This document shows positions 1-6,750 of a stretch of 11,221 nucleotides of DNA, piece after piece (the stretch's first letter is position 1; each line of letters opens with the position of its first letter). The position numbers and the translations under genes were made by a program. Source of the stretch: CAYQAJ01 sp964415245 (GTDB taxonomy: Bacteria > Planctomycetota > Planctomycetia > Pirellulales > Pirellulaceae). The stretch is taken from positions 1-11,221 of the forward strand of contig CAYQAJ010000170.1 in the NCBI GenBank assembly GCA_964415245.1. The letters are read 5' to 3'. Below the pieces are notes generated by a model that worked only from the letters and a program-made list of their open reading frames with translations, was not told the DNA's origin and did not search any database.

Positions 1-396
1 ACGCGACCATTGCTTACCCAGTTCAATGTACCGGGCCACGCGCTCCTCGTGCGGTGGTGCCAGTTCCGCGTCTTCCAGCAGCGGGTCGAGCTCGAAGCTC
101 ACGTAGCCGTCGTTGCCGCCAGTCGCCTGCCACACCGGCAGGAACACCTCCTGCGCTTGCCGCACGAGCCGATCGGTCATTTGCCACGCCGTCGGCTCGT
201 CGTCGAGTCCCTCGTCGAAGCAGCGATCCAGTTCGTCGTCGAATCGGCCGGTGCGAACAAGATCGGCCACAATAATCGGGTTCGACGTGGCCCCCGTTGC
301 CCCCGAAGAAAAATTCTCCCGCACCAAGTCGGGATCGACCGAATCGAGCCACAGCTTGGTGCCCGTTTGTAATAGCGATTCAAGCGGCGAAGCCAC
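1..396 (-). CDS. Transaldolase-family protein, N-terminal part (runs off the left edge)
   Basis: The minus-strand frame from a GTG at 394-396 stays open for 132 codons to the window edge and reads as the start of a transaldolase. Residues 14-20 (KLWLDSV) match the first barrel strand, with Asp18 in the position of the family's catalytic aspartate. ATSNP at 36-40 is the hallmark T-S-N-P motif. The family transfers a dihydroxyacetone unit between sugar phosphates in the pentose phosphate pathway, in the cytoplasm. The Schiff-base lysine lies beyond the window, so activity cannot be judged. The GTG start is chosen because a purine-rich GGAAGGAAGG (399-408 on the complement) sits just upstream and the protein then begins close to the first conserved strand. 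The gene lies 30 bases after the DUF1501 gene on the same strand, so it may be the last gene of that operon, although a metabolic link is not obvious. The family call is firm; the subfamily (plain transaldolase or a fusion such as with glucose-6-phosphate isomerase) is open. Confidence 0.85.
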   Translation of the reverse strand, partial: MASPLESLLQTGTKLWLDSVDPDLVRENFSSGATGATSNPIIVADLVRTGRFDDELDRCFDEGLDDEPTAWQMTDRLVRQAQEVFLPVWQATGGNDGYVSFELDPLLEDAELAPPHEERVARYIELGKQWSR

Positions 397-426
397 GGCC
401 TTCCTTCCCTGATGTAAGCGGGACTG

Positions 427-1929
427 CTACGCAATGATCTCTCGGATCGGCTCGCCGTAATCGATGTCGAGGCGGCGGCGGCCCGGCACTTCCAGCCGAC
501 GTGCATTCAGCCCCAACTGCTGCATCACGGTGGCGTGGATGTCGGTCACATAGTGCGGATTCTCGACGGCGTAGAAACCCAGTTCGTCGGTCGCGCCGTG
601 GGCCACGCCCCCTTTGATTCCCCCTCCCGCCAGCCATGCGCTGAAGCCCTGGGGATGGTGGTCGCGGCCGTCCCCTTGCGCACCGGGCGAGCGGCCGAAC
701 TCGGTGCCCCACACCACGAGCGTTTCGTCGAGCATGCCGCGCCGCTTCAGGTCGCATAGCAGACCGGCGATCGGCAGATCAACCTGGGCCGCCAGCGAGG
801 AGTGATTTCCCTTGATGCCCGAGTGGGCGTCCCACGCTCCTCCTCCGCCACCGCCGTGGAACAACTGAATGAACCGCACGCCGCGCTCGGCCAGCCGCCG
901 GGCCGAAAGGCACAGCCGGCCGAAGATGCGCGTGGTGTCGTTGTCGAGCCCATACAGGTGGTGCGTCGAGGCAGTCTCGCCGTCGATGGCCATTACCTCC
1001 GGCACCGCCGTTTGCATGCCGAACGCCAGCTCGTAGCTTTTGATGCGGGCTTGCAGGTCGGGGTCGTCGGGATACTCGATGCCAGCCAGGCGGTTGAGCT
1101 GACCGATCAGACTGAACTGTGAAGCCTGCTCTTCGGGAAGAACGCCTTCACCGGCCGGCGCAACGAACGACAGCGGCGCGCCCCCTTCGGTCTTCAGCCG
1201 CACGCCACCGTACTCGGGTCCCAGGTAGCCGCTGCCGTGCGTCCACGATCCGCCGCAACAGTCGCCCGTCGGTTCGCCCATCACCACGTACTCGGGCAAG
1301 TTGTCGTTGAGCGAGCCGAGCCCGTAGTTGATCCACGACCCGATGGTGGGATATTCGCCTTCGCGCGGGTGGCGACCGGTGTGCCAGGTGAGCTGCGTGC
1401 CGTGGTCGTTGTGGCAAGTCCAGAGCGAGCGGACGACGGCCAGGTCGTCGGCACAGCGGCCGATGTTCGCGAACCAGTCTCCCACCTCCAGCCCCGACTG
1501 CCCGTATTTGGTGTAGCCGGAGTTGAGGCCCATCAGCGTCTTCCGTCCGCCGTGCGCGGGGTTAATGCCGACGAGGTTTTTGTTCGCCCGCTCGGGATTG
1601 AGCACATCCTTGTGCGGCGTATCTTCGATCGACTTGCCGGCGTAGGTGTTGAGGGCGGGCTTGGGGTCGAAGCTCTCCATGTGGCTCACGCCGCCGCACA
1701 GAAAAATCCAGATGACCGAGCGGGCCTTGGGTGCGAAGTGGGGCCCGACGTCGGGACCGCCGTGCTCTGTGCTTTGCGGCTCGCCAGCCCGTGCCACGCC
1801 GTCGCGGAAGAGCATGGAACCCAGCGCAAGGCCGGTCAGCCCCATGCCGGTGTCGGCCAGAAACGTGCGCCGCGACACACCGGTACAGCCACAGCGGCGT
1901 TTTCGGTTAGTATCAGCGCGATGCGACAT
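427..1929 (-). CDS. DUF1501 domain-containing protein with Tat signal
   Basis: This 500-residue protein has a DUF1501 domain, a family related by fold to sulfatases and alkaline phosphatases; no reaction has been established for it that I know of. The N-terminus carries a twin-arginine signal: S-R-R-T-F-L at residues 19-24, then a weakly hydrophobic stretch (29-41) and an A-R-A-G cleavage region near 46-49. Export of a folded, possibly metal-bound protein is therefore likely. DUF1501 features include WIFLCGGVSHMESFDPKP after the signal, the histidine-rich WTCHNDHGTQLTWHTG, and near the C-terminus WDAHSGIKGNH, VVWGTEFGRSP and GRDHHP, which are likely metal ligands. The length is normal for the family. 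The ATG is preceded by GAGGGTGG (1933-1940, complement), which overlaps the stop of the upstream PSD1 gene. The two are thus translationally coupled, as is usual for this planctomycete gene pair. The shared role is unknown; polymer or sulfated-glycan breakdown has been suggested for such loci. Confidence 0.95.
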   Translation of the reverse strand: MSHRADTNRKRRCGCTGVSRRTFLADTGMGLTGLALGSMLFRDGVARAGEPQSTEHGGPDVGPHFAPKARSVIWIFLCGGVSHMESFDPKPALNTYAGKSIEDTPHKDVLNPERANKNLVGINPAHGGRKTLMGLNSGYTKYGQSGLEVGDWFANIGRCADDLAVVRSLWTCHNDHGTQLTWHTGRHPREGEYPTIGSWINYGLGSLNDNLPEYVVMGEPTGDCCGGSWTHGSGYLGPEYGGVRLKTEGGAPLSFVAPAGEGVLPEEQASQFSLIGQLNRLAGIEYPDDPDLQARIKSYELAFGMQTAVPEVMAIDGETASTHHLYGLDNDTTRIFGRLCLSARRLAERGVRFIQLFHGGGGGGAWDAHSGIKGNHSSLAAQVDLPIAGLLCDLKRRGMLDETLVVWGTEFGRSPGAQGDGRDHHPQGFSAWLAGGGIKGGVAHGATDELGFYAVENPHYVTDIHATVMQQLGLNARRLEVPGRRRLDIDYGEPIREIIA

Positions 1930-1938
1930 AAGCCACCC

Positions 1939-4728
1939 TCAGCGTATCGTGACAAAATCATTGTGGTTGAACAATACGTGTACCAGGTTCTCGCGGGCAC
2001 GAAGGCGCGGATCGCCCGACGGCCGCGACAGATCGGCCCCGTCCGCCGTCGCGCCGGTCAGCCGCGCGGCGTTGTCGCGGAAAAATGCCTGCTGCTCGTC
2101 GAGGAAACGGACGCAAGTCGCGATTTCCTCGGGCGTGGCTCGGCGGCTGAGCACCTGCTCGAATGTGGCGGCGACGAAAGCTCTGTCGGCGTCGCCAGCG
2201 TCTTCTGACTCGACTGCTTCGCCGGCCAGGGTCCGTGCCAGACGGCGCGATTGCTGTAGCACCAAAGCGCTATTCGCCAGCGCCAGCGCCTGCTGCGGCA
2301 TCACGCTTTCCTTGCGGCGATAGCACTCGGTCGGCGCCGCGGCGTCGAACAGTTTCAGAAACTCCATCTGCTTTTCGGGTGCGTGGCGGAAGTACATGCT
2401 GCGCCGCGCGATCGTCATGCCCTGGTTCTGGTCGAGGTCGGGGCCGCCGCGGGTCGTGTCGAGCGCCCCCGACGCGCTCAGCACGCTGTCGCGCACCACC
2501 TCGGCTTCCATCCGTCGCGGTGCCATTCGCCACAAGTACACGTTGTCGGGATCGGCATGCAGGCTCGCCTGATCGGCCGTCGAGGCCATACGGTATGTGC
2601 TCGAAGTCACGATCAAGCGATGCAGGTGCTTCATGCTCCAAGGTTGTGCGGACTCGTCGCTCGGTTCCACTAGCTCGGCCGCCAGCCAGTCGAGCAGCGC
2701 CGGGTGCGTGGGCGGAGTGCCGTTTCGGCCGAAGTCCGACACGCTCGCCACGAGCGGCTGCCCGAAATGCCGCATCCAAATCTGATTGGCGGCCACTCGC
2801 GCCGTCAGCGGGTTTTCCTTGGCGGTGATCCACTGCGCGAGCGCAAGTCGGCGGCCGGTCGACTCCTGCGGGTACGCCGTTCCCACCGACGTGTACGATT
2901 CGCCGGGCGATTGGGCGGCCATGCGTTTGGCGTCGAGGTCGGCTCGGGCGTCGGCCAGCTTCTTTTCCGCTTCGGGAAGTTTCTTTTGCGCTTCCTCGCC
3001 CGCCGCGCGCACCTGAGCAACCTCGCGATCCGCCTGCAAAACGGCGAGCTCCGCGGCCGCAACGTCAGCTTGTCGTTCTGCCATGGCAGCCGCCTGCGCC
3101 AATTCGCCGGCATTCTCCGCTTGCGGTTTCGCGAACTTCGCCACGTCGGCGGCGATTCGCGCTTCCAGCGAAGCCAGCTTGGCCCGCGACACCGCAAGCT
3201 GCGCCTCGATCTCGCGGACTGCGGCTTCCTTCGCGGCGTCGGGATGATCGTGTGCCTCGCGCGTCGCGGCAAGCTGCTGCTCCTTGGCCGTCACGTCGGC
3301 ACGTGTGGCCGCCAGCAGCTCGCTCCGCACGAACTGGCGCAGGTCGGGATAGTACGACGGCACGTCCAGCTCCTCGCGCACCGGCTCATACTTGCCCAAC
3401 GACGCAAACACGCGCGGCACGCCGGGTGCGAGCGGATGGTCCTTGTCCGGGTTGCGATCGTCACCCCGCACGTACAGGTACGTGGCGACCGCCAAGTCGG
3501 CGTCATAAACCCGCGGCAGCCCGTCGAGCTTCGTGTCGAGCTGACCCGGCACGCGATCGATCCGCACCTGGTGTGGCTCGAAGATCGCCCGCCAGCGGTA
3601 GTAGTCCTCCTGCAGAATGGGGTCGTACATGTGGTCGTGGCAACGGGCACAGTTGAGCGTCAGCCCCAGGAAGGCCTTGGCCGTGTGCTCGACCGTATCC
3701 TGCATCCAGATCTCACGGCTGAGCATCTTATAGTTGCGGACCAGGAAGCCGGTCGCCGCCAGGGCGTCGGGATCCGCCGGCTCCAGCTCATCCGCCGCCA
3801 GCATTTCGACCACCATGCGGTCGTACGGCTTGTCGGCGTTGAGCGAATCGACGATCCAATCGCGCCAACGCCAAATGTGCGGCTGGCTGTCGCGAATCTG
3901 TCCGCCGTCGGTCCAGCCCGCCCAATCGCTGTAGCGCCACACGTCCATCCAGTGCCGACCCCAGCGCTCGCCGTACTGCGGGCTGGCCAGCAGTCGTTCG
4001 ACGGCGCGCTCGTACGCGTCGCTCGACGTGTCGTCGAGAAACGTTTGCAACTCCTCGCGCGTCGGCGGCAGTCCGATCAGGTCGAGGTACACCCGCCGCA
4101 ACAGCACGTGCCGCGGCGCCTCGGGCTGATGGGCAAGTCCGCGCTGGTCGCGCTGGGCGGCCACGAAGTTGTCGATTGGATTTCGGACCCAACTCGCGTC
4201 GGCCACGTGGGGCACTTCGGGGCGGACTACGGATCGGAACGACCAGTGGTCGAGCGGGTCGGCGGGCACATCGTTCCCCGGTGCCACGGCTCCCTGGTCG
4301 ATCCACGCGCGGATGACGGCGACCTCGTCGGGAGAAAGAGGCGGCCCCTGCTTGGGCATCTGGAAGCCCGCGTCCCCCATGATCGCGCCGAGCAGCAGGC
4401 TGTCGGCCGGCTTTCCCGGCGCCAGGGCAGTTCCGCTGTCGCCGCCGGTGATCATGGCGGCGACCGTGTCAAGCCGCAGTCCCTGCTCTTGCTTCAAGGG
4501 GCCATGGCAGCGGTAGCAGCTTCGGGCCAGAATCGGCCTCACGTGCTGCATGTAATCGACCGTCGCGGGTGATGCATCATCGGCGGTTGCGCGAGCAGTT
4601 GTGAGTGCAACGCACAGCGATGCGAGCGCGATGGCGGCGGTTTGGCGGAGCGTGAAACCGCAAGCGAGCGACGTACCCGTGGGGAGGCAACGCGGTCTGG
4701 TCCGGATCGCTGTGGGGTAATGCGACAT
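1939..4728 (-). CDS. PSD1 and planctomycete cytochrome C domain-containing protein (DUF1549/DUF1553)
   Basis: This is a secreted, 929-residue multidomain protein. A long basic N-terminus is followed by a hydrophobic stretch (about 29-46) and an A-R-A-T-A-D-D cleavage-like site, so it is probably exported by Sec. Domains in order: planctomycete cytochrome-C-like (PSCyt1) at about 60-148 with C-Y-R-C-H at 71-75; PSCyt2/DUF1549 at about 160-395, with a second C-x-x-C-H (360-364, CARCH); an Ala/Glu/Lys-rich probable coiled coil at about 478-606; and PSD1/DUF1553 from about 625 to near the C-terminus (ANQIWMRHFGQPLV at 647-660). The two CxxCH motifs suggest covalent heme and a redox role in the periplasm, but this is not proven. 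I chose the ATG at 4728 because GAGGT lies five bases upstream (4734-4738, complement). A longer frame from a TTG at 4845 adds 39 arginine-rich residues with no signal-peptide character and lacks such a site. The gene is followed nine bases later by its DUF1501 partner. Confidence 0.95.
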   Translation of the reverse strand: MSHYPTAIRTRPRCLPTGTSLACGFTLRQTAAIALASLCVALTTARATADDASPATVDYMQHVRPILARSCYRCHGPLKQEQGLRLDTVAAMITGGDSGTALAPGKPADSLLLGAIMGDAGFQMPKQGPPLSPDEVAVIRAWIDQGAVAPGNDVPADPLDHWSFRSVVRPEVPHVADASWVRNPIDNFVAAQRDQRGLAHQPEAPRHVLLRRVYLDLIGLPPTREELQTFLDDTSSDAYERAVERLLASPQYGERWGRHWMDVWRYSDWAGWTDGGQIRDSQPHIWRWRDWIVDSLNADKPYDRMVVEMLAADELEPADPDALAATGFLVRNYKMLSREIWMQDTVEHTAKAFLGLTLNCARCHDHMYDPILQEDYYRWRAIFEPHQVRIDRVPGQLDTKLDGLPRVYDADLAVATYLYVRGDDRNPDKDHPLAPGVPRVFASLGKYEPVREELDVPSYYPDLRQFVRSELLAATRADVTAKEQQLAATREAHDHPDAAKEAAVREIEAQLAVSRAKLASLEARIAADVAKFAKPQAENAGELAQAAAMAERQADVAAAELAVLQADREVAQVRAAGEEAQKKLPEAEKKLADARADLDAKRMAAQSPGESYTSVGTAYPQESTGRRLALAQWITAKENPLTARVAANQIWMRHFGQPLVASVSDFGRNGTPPTHPALLDWLAAELVEPSDESAQPWSMKHLHRLIVTSSTYRMASTADQASLHADPDNVYLWRMAPRRMEAEVVRDSVLSASGALDTTRGGPDLDQNQGMTIARRSMYFRHAPEKQMEFLKLFDAAAPTECYRRKESVMPQQALALANSALVLQQSRRLARTLAGEAVESEDAGDADRAFVAATFEQVLSRRATPEEIATCVRFLDEQQAFFRDNAARLTGATADGADLSRPSGDPRLRARENLVHVLFNHNDFVTIR

Positions 4729-4733
4729 GCAGC

Positions 4734-4738
4734 ACCTC
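4734..4738 (-). promoter_or_regulatory. Ribosome binding site fixing the start of the PSD1 gene
   Basis: The complement reads GAGGT followed by five bases and ATG (4726-4728). This match to the anti-Shine-Dalgarno sequence decides between the ATG at 4728 and the TTG at 4845. Confidence 0.7.
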
Positions 4739-4747
4739 AATCGTCGC

Positions 4748-4791
4748 GGCGAAAATCGTCGCCGGGGAGATTCCACGCAACGATTGATCGT
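4748..4791. promoter_or_regulatory. Leader/operator-like inverted repeats upstream of the PSD1 gene
   Basis: Two short perfect dyads lie 20 to 63 bases upstream of the PSD1 ATG. The first is GGCGA (4748-4752) with TCGCC (4759-4763). The second is ACGAT (4780-4784) with ATCGT (4787-4791), two bases apart. The second is compact enough to be a protein-binding site; the first could form a small hairpin in the 5' leader. No promoter hexamers are convincing here. Dyads this short occur by chance, so confidence is low. Confidence 0.25.
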
Positions 4792-4799
4792 AACGGGAA

Positions 4800-4833
4800 T
4801 GCCGCGCGATGGCAAATGGCTTGCGGCGCGGCA
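4800..4833 (-). terminator. Strong hairpin between the response regulator and the PSD1 gene
   Basis: TGCCGCGC (4800-4807) and GCGCGGCA (4826-4833) are perfect reverse complements. The 18-base loop can fold further, with GCAA (4812-4815) pairing TTGC (4821-4824). The hairpin begins 43 bases past the regulator's stop in its direction of transcription. No T-run follows on the minus strand (the next bases are TTCCCG), so it is not a classical intrinsic terminator. It may be a 3'-end stabiliser, a pause site, or a processing point between regulator and PSD1 messages. Confidence 0.4.
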
Positions 4834-4875
4834 GAGAGAAGGCAACTTGCCGGGGGGAGTGCATCCCGGGCCGAA

Positions 4876-5655
4876 TTACCGCGGGGGCTGAACCGCGCGA
4901 ACGATCTCTTCGTTGGTATCGAGTTGCGAGTGTCGCGCAACCGACGCAACCAACTGCGCCAGAGAATTGGCTTGCATCTTCCGCATGATGTTGCTGCGAT
5001 GCACCTCGACCGTCTTGATCGAGATGTCGAGTCGCTTGGCGATCTCCTTCGAGAGCAGCCCCTCGACCACCAAATCGAGTACCTGGTGTTCGCGGGGAGT
5101 CAACGACTCGAGGCGCGATTGCACGGCGGTCGTTTTGGCCTGCTTTCGCCGCTGTATCTGGTCGAGGTAAAGCGCGCGCGATACGGCGTCGGCGAGTTGT
5201 TCCCGGTCGACCGGCTTCATCAGATAGTCGACGGCGCCCAGTTGCGTGGCTCGCACGGCCATCGTGACATCGGGCCATCCCGATACAATCACGAATGGCT
5301 GGCGGCACCCTTTCAAGACCAGCCGCCGACGGAGCTCCGTGCCGCTCATTTCGGGCATCGAAAGGTCGAGCAGCATGCACCCGGGCCAATCCGGTTGACA
5401 AGCGAGTAGAAACTTGTTGGGCTCCACGAAACACTCGACGGCAAGACTCGTGGAGCGAAGCATCAGCGCCACCAGCTTACAGAAGTGCGGGTCGTCGTCG
5501 ACGACAAAAACGGTGGGCCGGTTATCGAGAGGCGACGTGGAAGACGAGGCATTACAAGAGGTCGCAGGAGAAGGGGGCCCAGAGGAAGCTGTGGCAAGAG
5601 GGTGGGCTGCGTTGGCGAGTTCTTGATCCATCTTACTCTGTCGCGTCGTGGCCAT
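4876..5655 (-). CDS. FixJ/NarL-type response regulator (REC + LuxR-type HTH)
   Basis: This is a 259-residue transcriptional regulator. After a Ser/Pro/Thr-rich N-terminus (about 1-45) comes a receiver domain: acidic pocket D53-D55, phosphoacceptor D97 in LLDLSMPEMSG, switch residue S125 (VSG) and K147 followed by Pro (MKPV). Residues 185-240 form a LuxR-type helix-turn-helix (LTPREHQVLDLVVEGLLSKEIAKRL, then SIKTVEVHRSNIMRKM). The S-G-W-P-D/MKPV pattern places it near the FixJ/TtrR group, which binds promoter DNA when phosphorylated. The start is uncertain: the ATG at 5655 has no clear Shine-Dalgarno site, and the ATG at 5631 (MDQELAN) has only a weak AGAG upstream; either leaves the receiver intact. 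No histidine kinase lies on its own strand. The divergent kinase at 6774 is the nearest candidate partner. It lies 147 bases upstream of the PSD1/DUF1501 pair and could control it, by position only. Confidence 0.93.
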   Translation of the reverse strand: MATTRQSKMDQELANAAHPLATASSGPPSPATSCNASSSTSPLDNRPTVFVVDDDPHFCKLVALMLRSTSLAVECFVEPNKFLLACQPDWPGCMLLDLSMPEMSGTELRRRLVLKGCRQPFVIVSGWPDVTMAVRATQLGAVDYLMKPVDREQLADAVSRALYLDQIQRRKQAKTTAVQSRLESLTPREHQVLDLVVEGLLSKEIAKRLDISIKTVEVHRSNIMRKMQANSLAQLVASVARHSQLDTNEEIVRAVQPPR

Positions 5656-5713
5656 ACGGCGGCTCGCTTAAATTTCGCATCGGCTGTCGACCACAGGGAG
5701 GGCGTGCGGCCGG

Positions 5714-5752
5714 CCCGGGGCGATGCCTAGGTATCCCCCGGGGCCGATAGCC
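5714..5752. promoter_or_regulatory. Near-direct repeat upstream of the response regulator (candidate operator pair)
   Basis: CCCGGGGCGATGCC (5714-5727) recurs as CCCGGGGCCGATAGCC (5737-5752), 23 bases apart start to start, which is about two helical turns. The copies lie 59-97 bases upstream of the regulator's ATG, where an operator or autoregulatory site could be. A CCTAGG palindrome sits between them. No protein can be assigned, and GC-rich repeats of this size do occur by chance. Confidence 0.3.
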
Positions 5753-5893
5753 AGAACTGGAATTCGCGCGGCGCAGCACGCGGAGCGACGTCACTCGACC
5801 TGGCACGACGAAACAATTGCGAAGCGCGGAAGTGTGCGATGAGCAAGGATCGACATGCATGAGTGCGGGCGGTTCCGATTGGTGCGGATGACG

Positions 5894-5926
5894 CGCTGGC
5901 GTTTGGTTTGTCGGCCAGCGGACAAA
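5894..5926. promoter_or_regulatory. Two interleaved inverted repeats (mutually exclusive stems)
   Basis: CGCTGG (5894-5899) pairs with CCAGCG (5915-5920). TTTGTC (5907-5912) pairs with GACAAA (5921-5926). Because the stems interleave, with no base between the two 3' strands, they would compete rather than coexist. Either a regulator site with dyad symmetry or a small RNA switch is possible. Confidence 0.25.
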
Positions 5927-6117
5927 GCGTATAGCCGATGTGCATGACACGGCGAAACTCACATCGACAGGAGCTTCGTCCCCTGCCTATTACGTCGGAC
6001 ATCGAGGGTTTCGCGGTTGATAAGGGTTTCCCGTGGTTCCATTGCCCAAGCCCGGCGAAGGGGGCCGCTGGGGGCGTCTGGAAGAACGGGCCGATGCTCG
6101 CGTCAGGAAGCATTCAG

Positions 6118-6146
6118 GAGGCTTCGGCGATATGTAGCGAAGCCTC
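6118..6146. other. Perfect 9-bp hairpin (GAGGCTTCG / CGAAGCCTC)
   Basis: The arms at 6118-6126 and 6138-6146 are exact reverse complements around an 11-base loop. There is no T-run on either side, so it is not an intrinsic terminator. It could be a structural element of a small RNA or a binding site. Confidence 0.45.
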
Positions 6147-6182
6147 GCGTGGTAATTGGGTGCCGGTCGTGCCCGGATCATT

Positions 6183-6199
6183 CCCCTACTTCCGAGGGG
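6183..6199. other. 5-bp hairpin CCCCT / AGGGG
   Basis: The arms at 6183-6187 and 6195-6199 flank a 7-base loop. It lies 37 bases after the 9-bp hairpin at 6118-6146. It is short on its own and listed because it is part of a run of such elements. Confidence 0.25.
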
Positions 6200-6355
6200 T
6201 TAGCAGACGAGAATGTGCTGCACGTCGAGCGTGAGGGGCGCGTGCGGCAGCTTGCAGTCACGCGAGCTAGCAAGTGATGGGACGACGAGGGCATTCGTTC
6301 TCATGGTGTCAACAGTCTGTCACCGGCGTCGCGCAATTCAGCTTCACGTATCAAA

Positions 6356-6371
6356 CCACCCATTTGGGTGG
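6356..6371. other. 6-bp GC-rich hairpin with ATTT loop
   Basis: CCACCC (6356-6361), ATTT and GGGTGG (6366-6371) form a tight tetraloop hairpin. There is no following T-run. Confidence 0.3.
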
Positions 6372-6446
6372 GATCGCTCGTTGAAAACGTTGCCGCGCGC
6401 GGAATGGCAGCCCGCCCGTCGGGGGGTATGAACTCTGCTGCTCGCT

Positions 6447-6461
6447 GTTGCCAAGAGCAAC
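6447..6461. other. Small hairpin GTTGC / GCAAC
   Basis: The arms at 6447-6451 and 6457-6461 flank the loop CAAGA. In a plus-strand transcript the stem can be extended by a G-U and a C-G pair to 6445-6463. Confidence 0.25.
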
Positions 6462-6498
6462 GGTGACACGCTTGTTAGTTGATCGCACGTCGCGCTCC

Positions 6499-6563
6499 CT
6501 GTCGCGCCAATCGCCTCGCGCCGCTACACGTCAGCCCCCTAAGCGCGACAGAACGGTTGGCGC
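6499..6563 (+). promoter_or_regulatory. Candidate structured leader with alternative pairing
   Basis: CTGTCGCGC (6499-6507) is an exact reverse complement of GCGCGACAG (6543-6551). Overlapping the first arm, GCGCCAA (6504-6510) is an exact reverse complement of TTGGCGC (6557-6563). One 12-base segment can thus pair with either of two downstream segments but not both, the arrangement expected of a leader switch or attenuator. It lies about 210-275 bases upstream of the kinase ATG. The direction of transcription is assumed, and no known riboswitch class is recognised. Confidence 0.35.
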
Positions 6564-6579
6564 AGCGTTGAAAAGCTGC
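6562..6579. other. 5-bp hairpin GCAGC / GCTGC
   Basis: The arms at 6562-6566 and 6575-6579 flank an 8-base A-rich loop, directly after the alternative-pairing element. Confidence 0.25.
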
Positions 6580-6655
6580 CTATACGTGCCGCGGCGGGTT
6601 TACCCCTATAGACCGTCGCCCCCGACAACGTACTAGTTGAGCGACGCCGCGTTTC

Positions 6656-6697
6656 TTCGCATATCGCGAATCGCATATCGCATATTGCAGATCGCGG
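6656..6697. repeat. Degenerate 7-base tandem repeat, six units
   Basis: From 6656 the sequence runs in exact 7-base register: TTCGCAT, ATCGCGA, ATCGCAT, ATCGCAT, ATTGCAG, ATCGCGG. Shifted by three bases the units fit GCRNAWY (GCATATC, GCGAATC, GCATATC, GCATATT, GCAGATC). The period and composition match the arms of the hairpin at 10720-10789, so both probably belong to one repeat family. The tract ends 76 bases before the kinase ATG. Confidence 0.7.
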
Positions 6698-6737
6698 GAA
6701 CTACCGCCGATCGATCCGTGTTCGTAATGCGGCTTCC

Positions 6738-6750
6738 GATCCGCCGGATC
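6738..6750. promoter_or_regulatory. Palindrome GATCCG-C-CGGATC upstream of the kinase
   Basis: This is a 6-bp perfect dyad with a one-base centre, ending 23 bases before the ATG at 6774. Its position suits an operator. A CATTAT at 6751-6756 next to it could be a -10 element, but no matching -35 is evident. Confidence 0.25.

Noticed and set aside
1237..2208. A 323-codon plus-strand open frame opposite the DUF1501 and PSD1 junction
   Set aside because: It covers two real genes in antisense, has no recognisable domain and no ribosome binding site.
2704..4572. A 622-codon plus-strand open frame opposite the PSD1 gene
   Set aside because: It is a shadow of a high-GC gene. Its translation is Arg/Val/His-rich without domains, while the minus strand encodes clear PSCyt1/PSCyt2/PSD1 domains.
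4729..4845. N-terminal extension of the PSD1 protein from a TTG at 4845
   Set aside because: It has no ribosome binding site, and the added residues are Arg-rich and would bury the signal peptide; the ATG at 4728 has GAGGT at good spacing.
5801..5820. Sigma-54-like promoter (TGGCACG ... TTGC)
   Set aside because: The GG and GC elements are 15 bases apart instead of the required 10.
5894..5926. H-type pseudoknot from the interleaved stems
   Set aside because: No base separates the two 3' strands, so no loop could span the first stem; competing hairpins are more plausible.
5727..6113. A 128-codon minus-strand open frame in the intergenic region
   Set aside because: It has no family resemblance and no ribosome binding site, and overlapping open frames of similar size occur on the other strand.
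5938..6234. A 98-codon plus-strand open frame in the intergenic region
   Set aside because: It has no Shine-Dalgarno site and no recognisable domain, and it runs through a perfect 9-bp hairpin.
6656..6697. CRISPR array
   Set aside because: The units are 7 bases in uninterrupted tandem, with no spacers and no cas genes.
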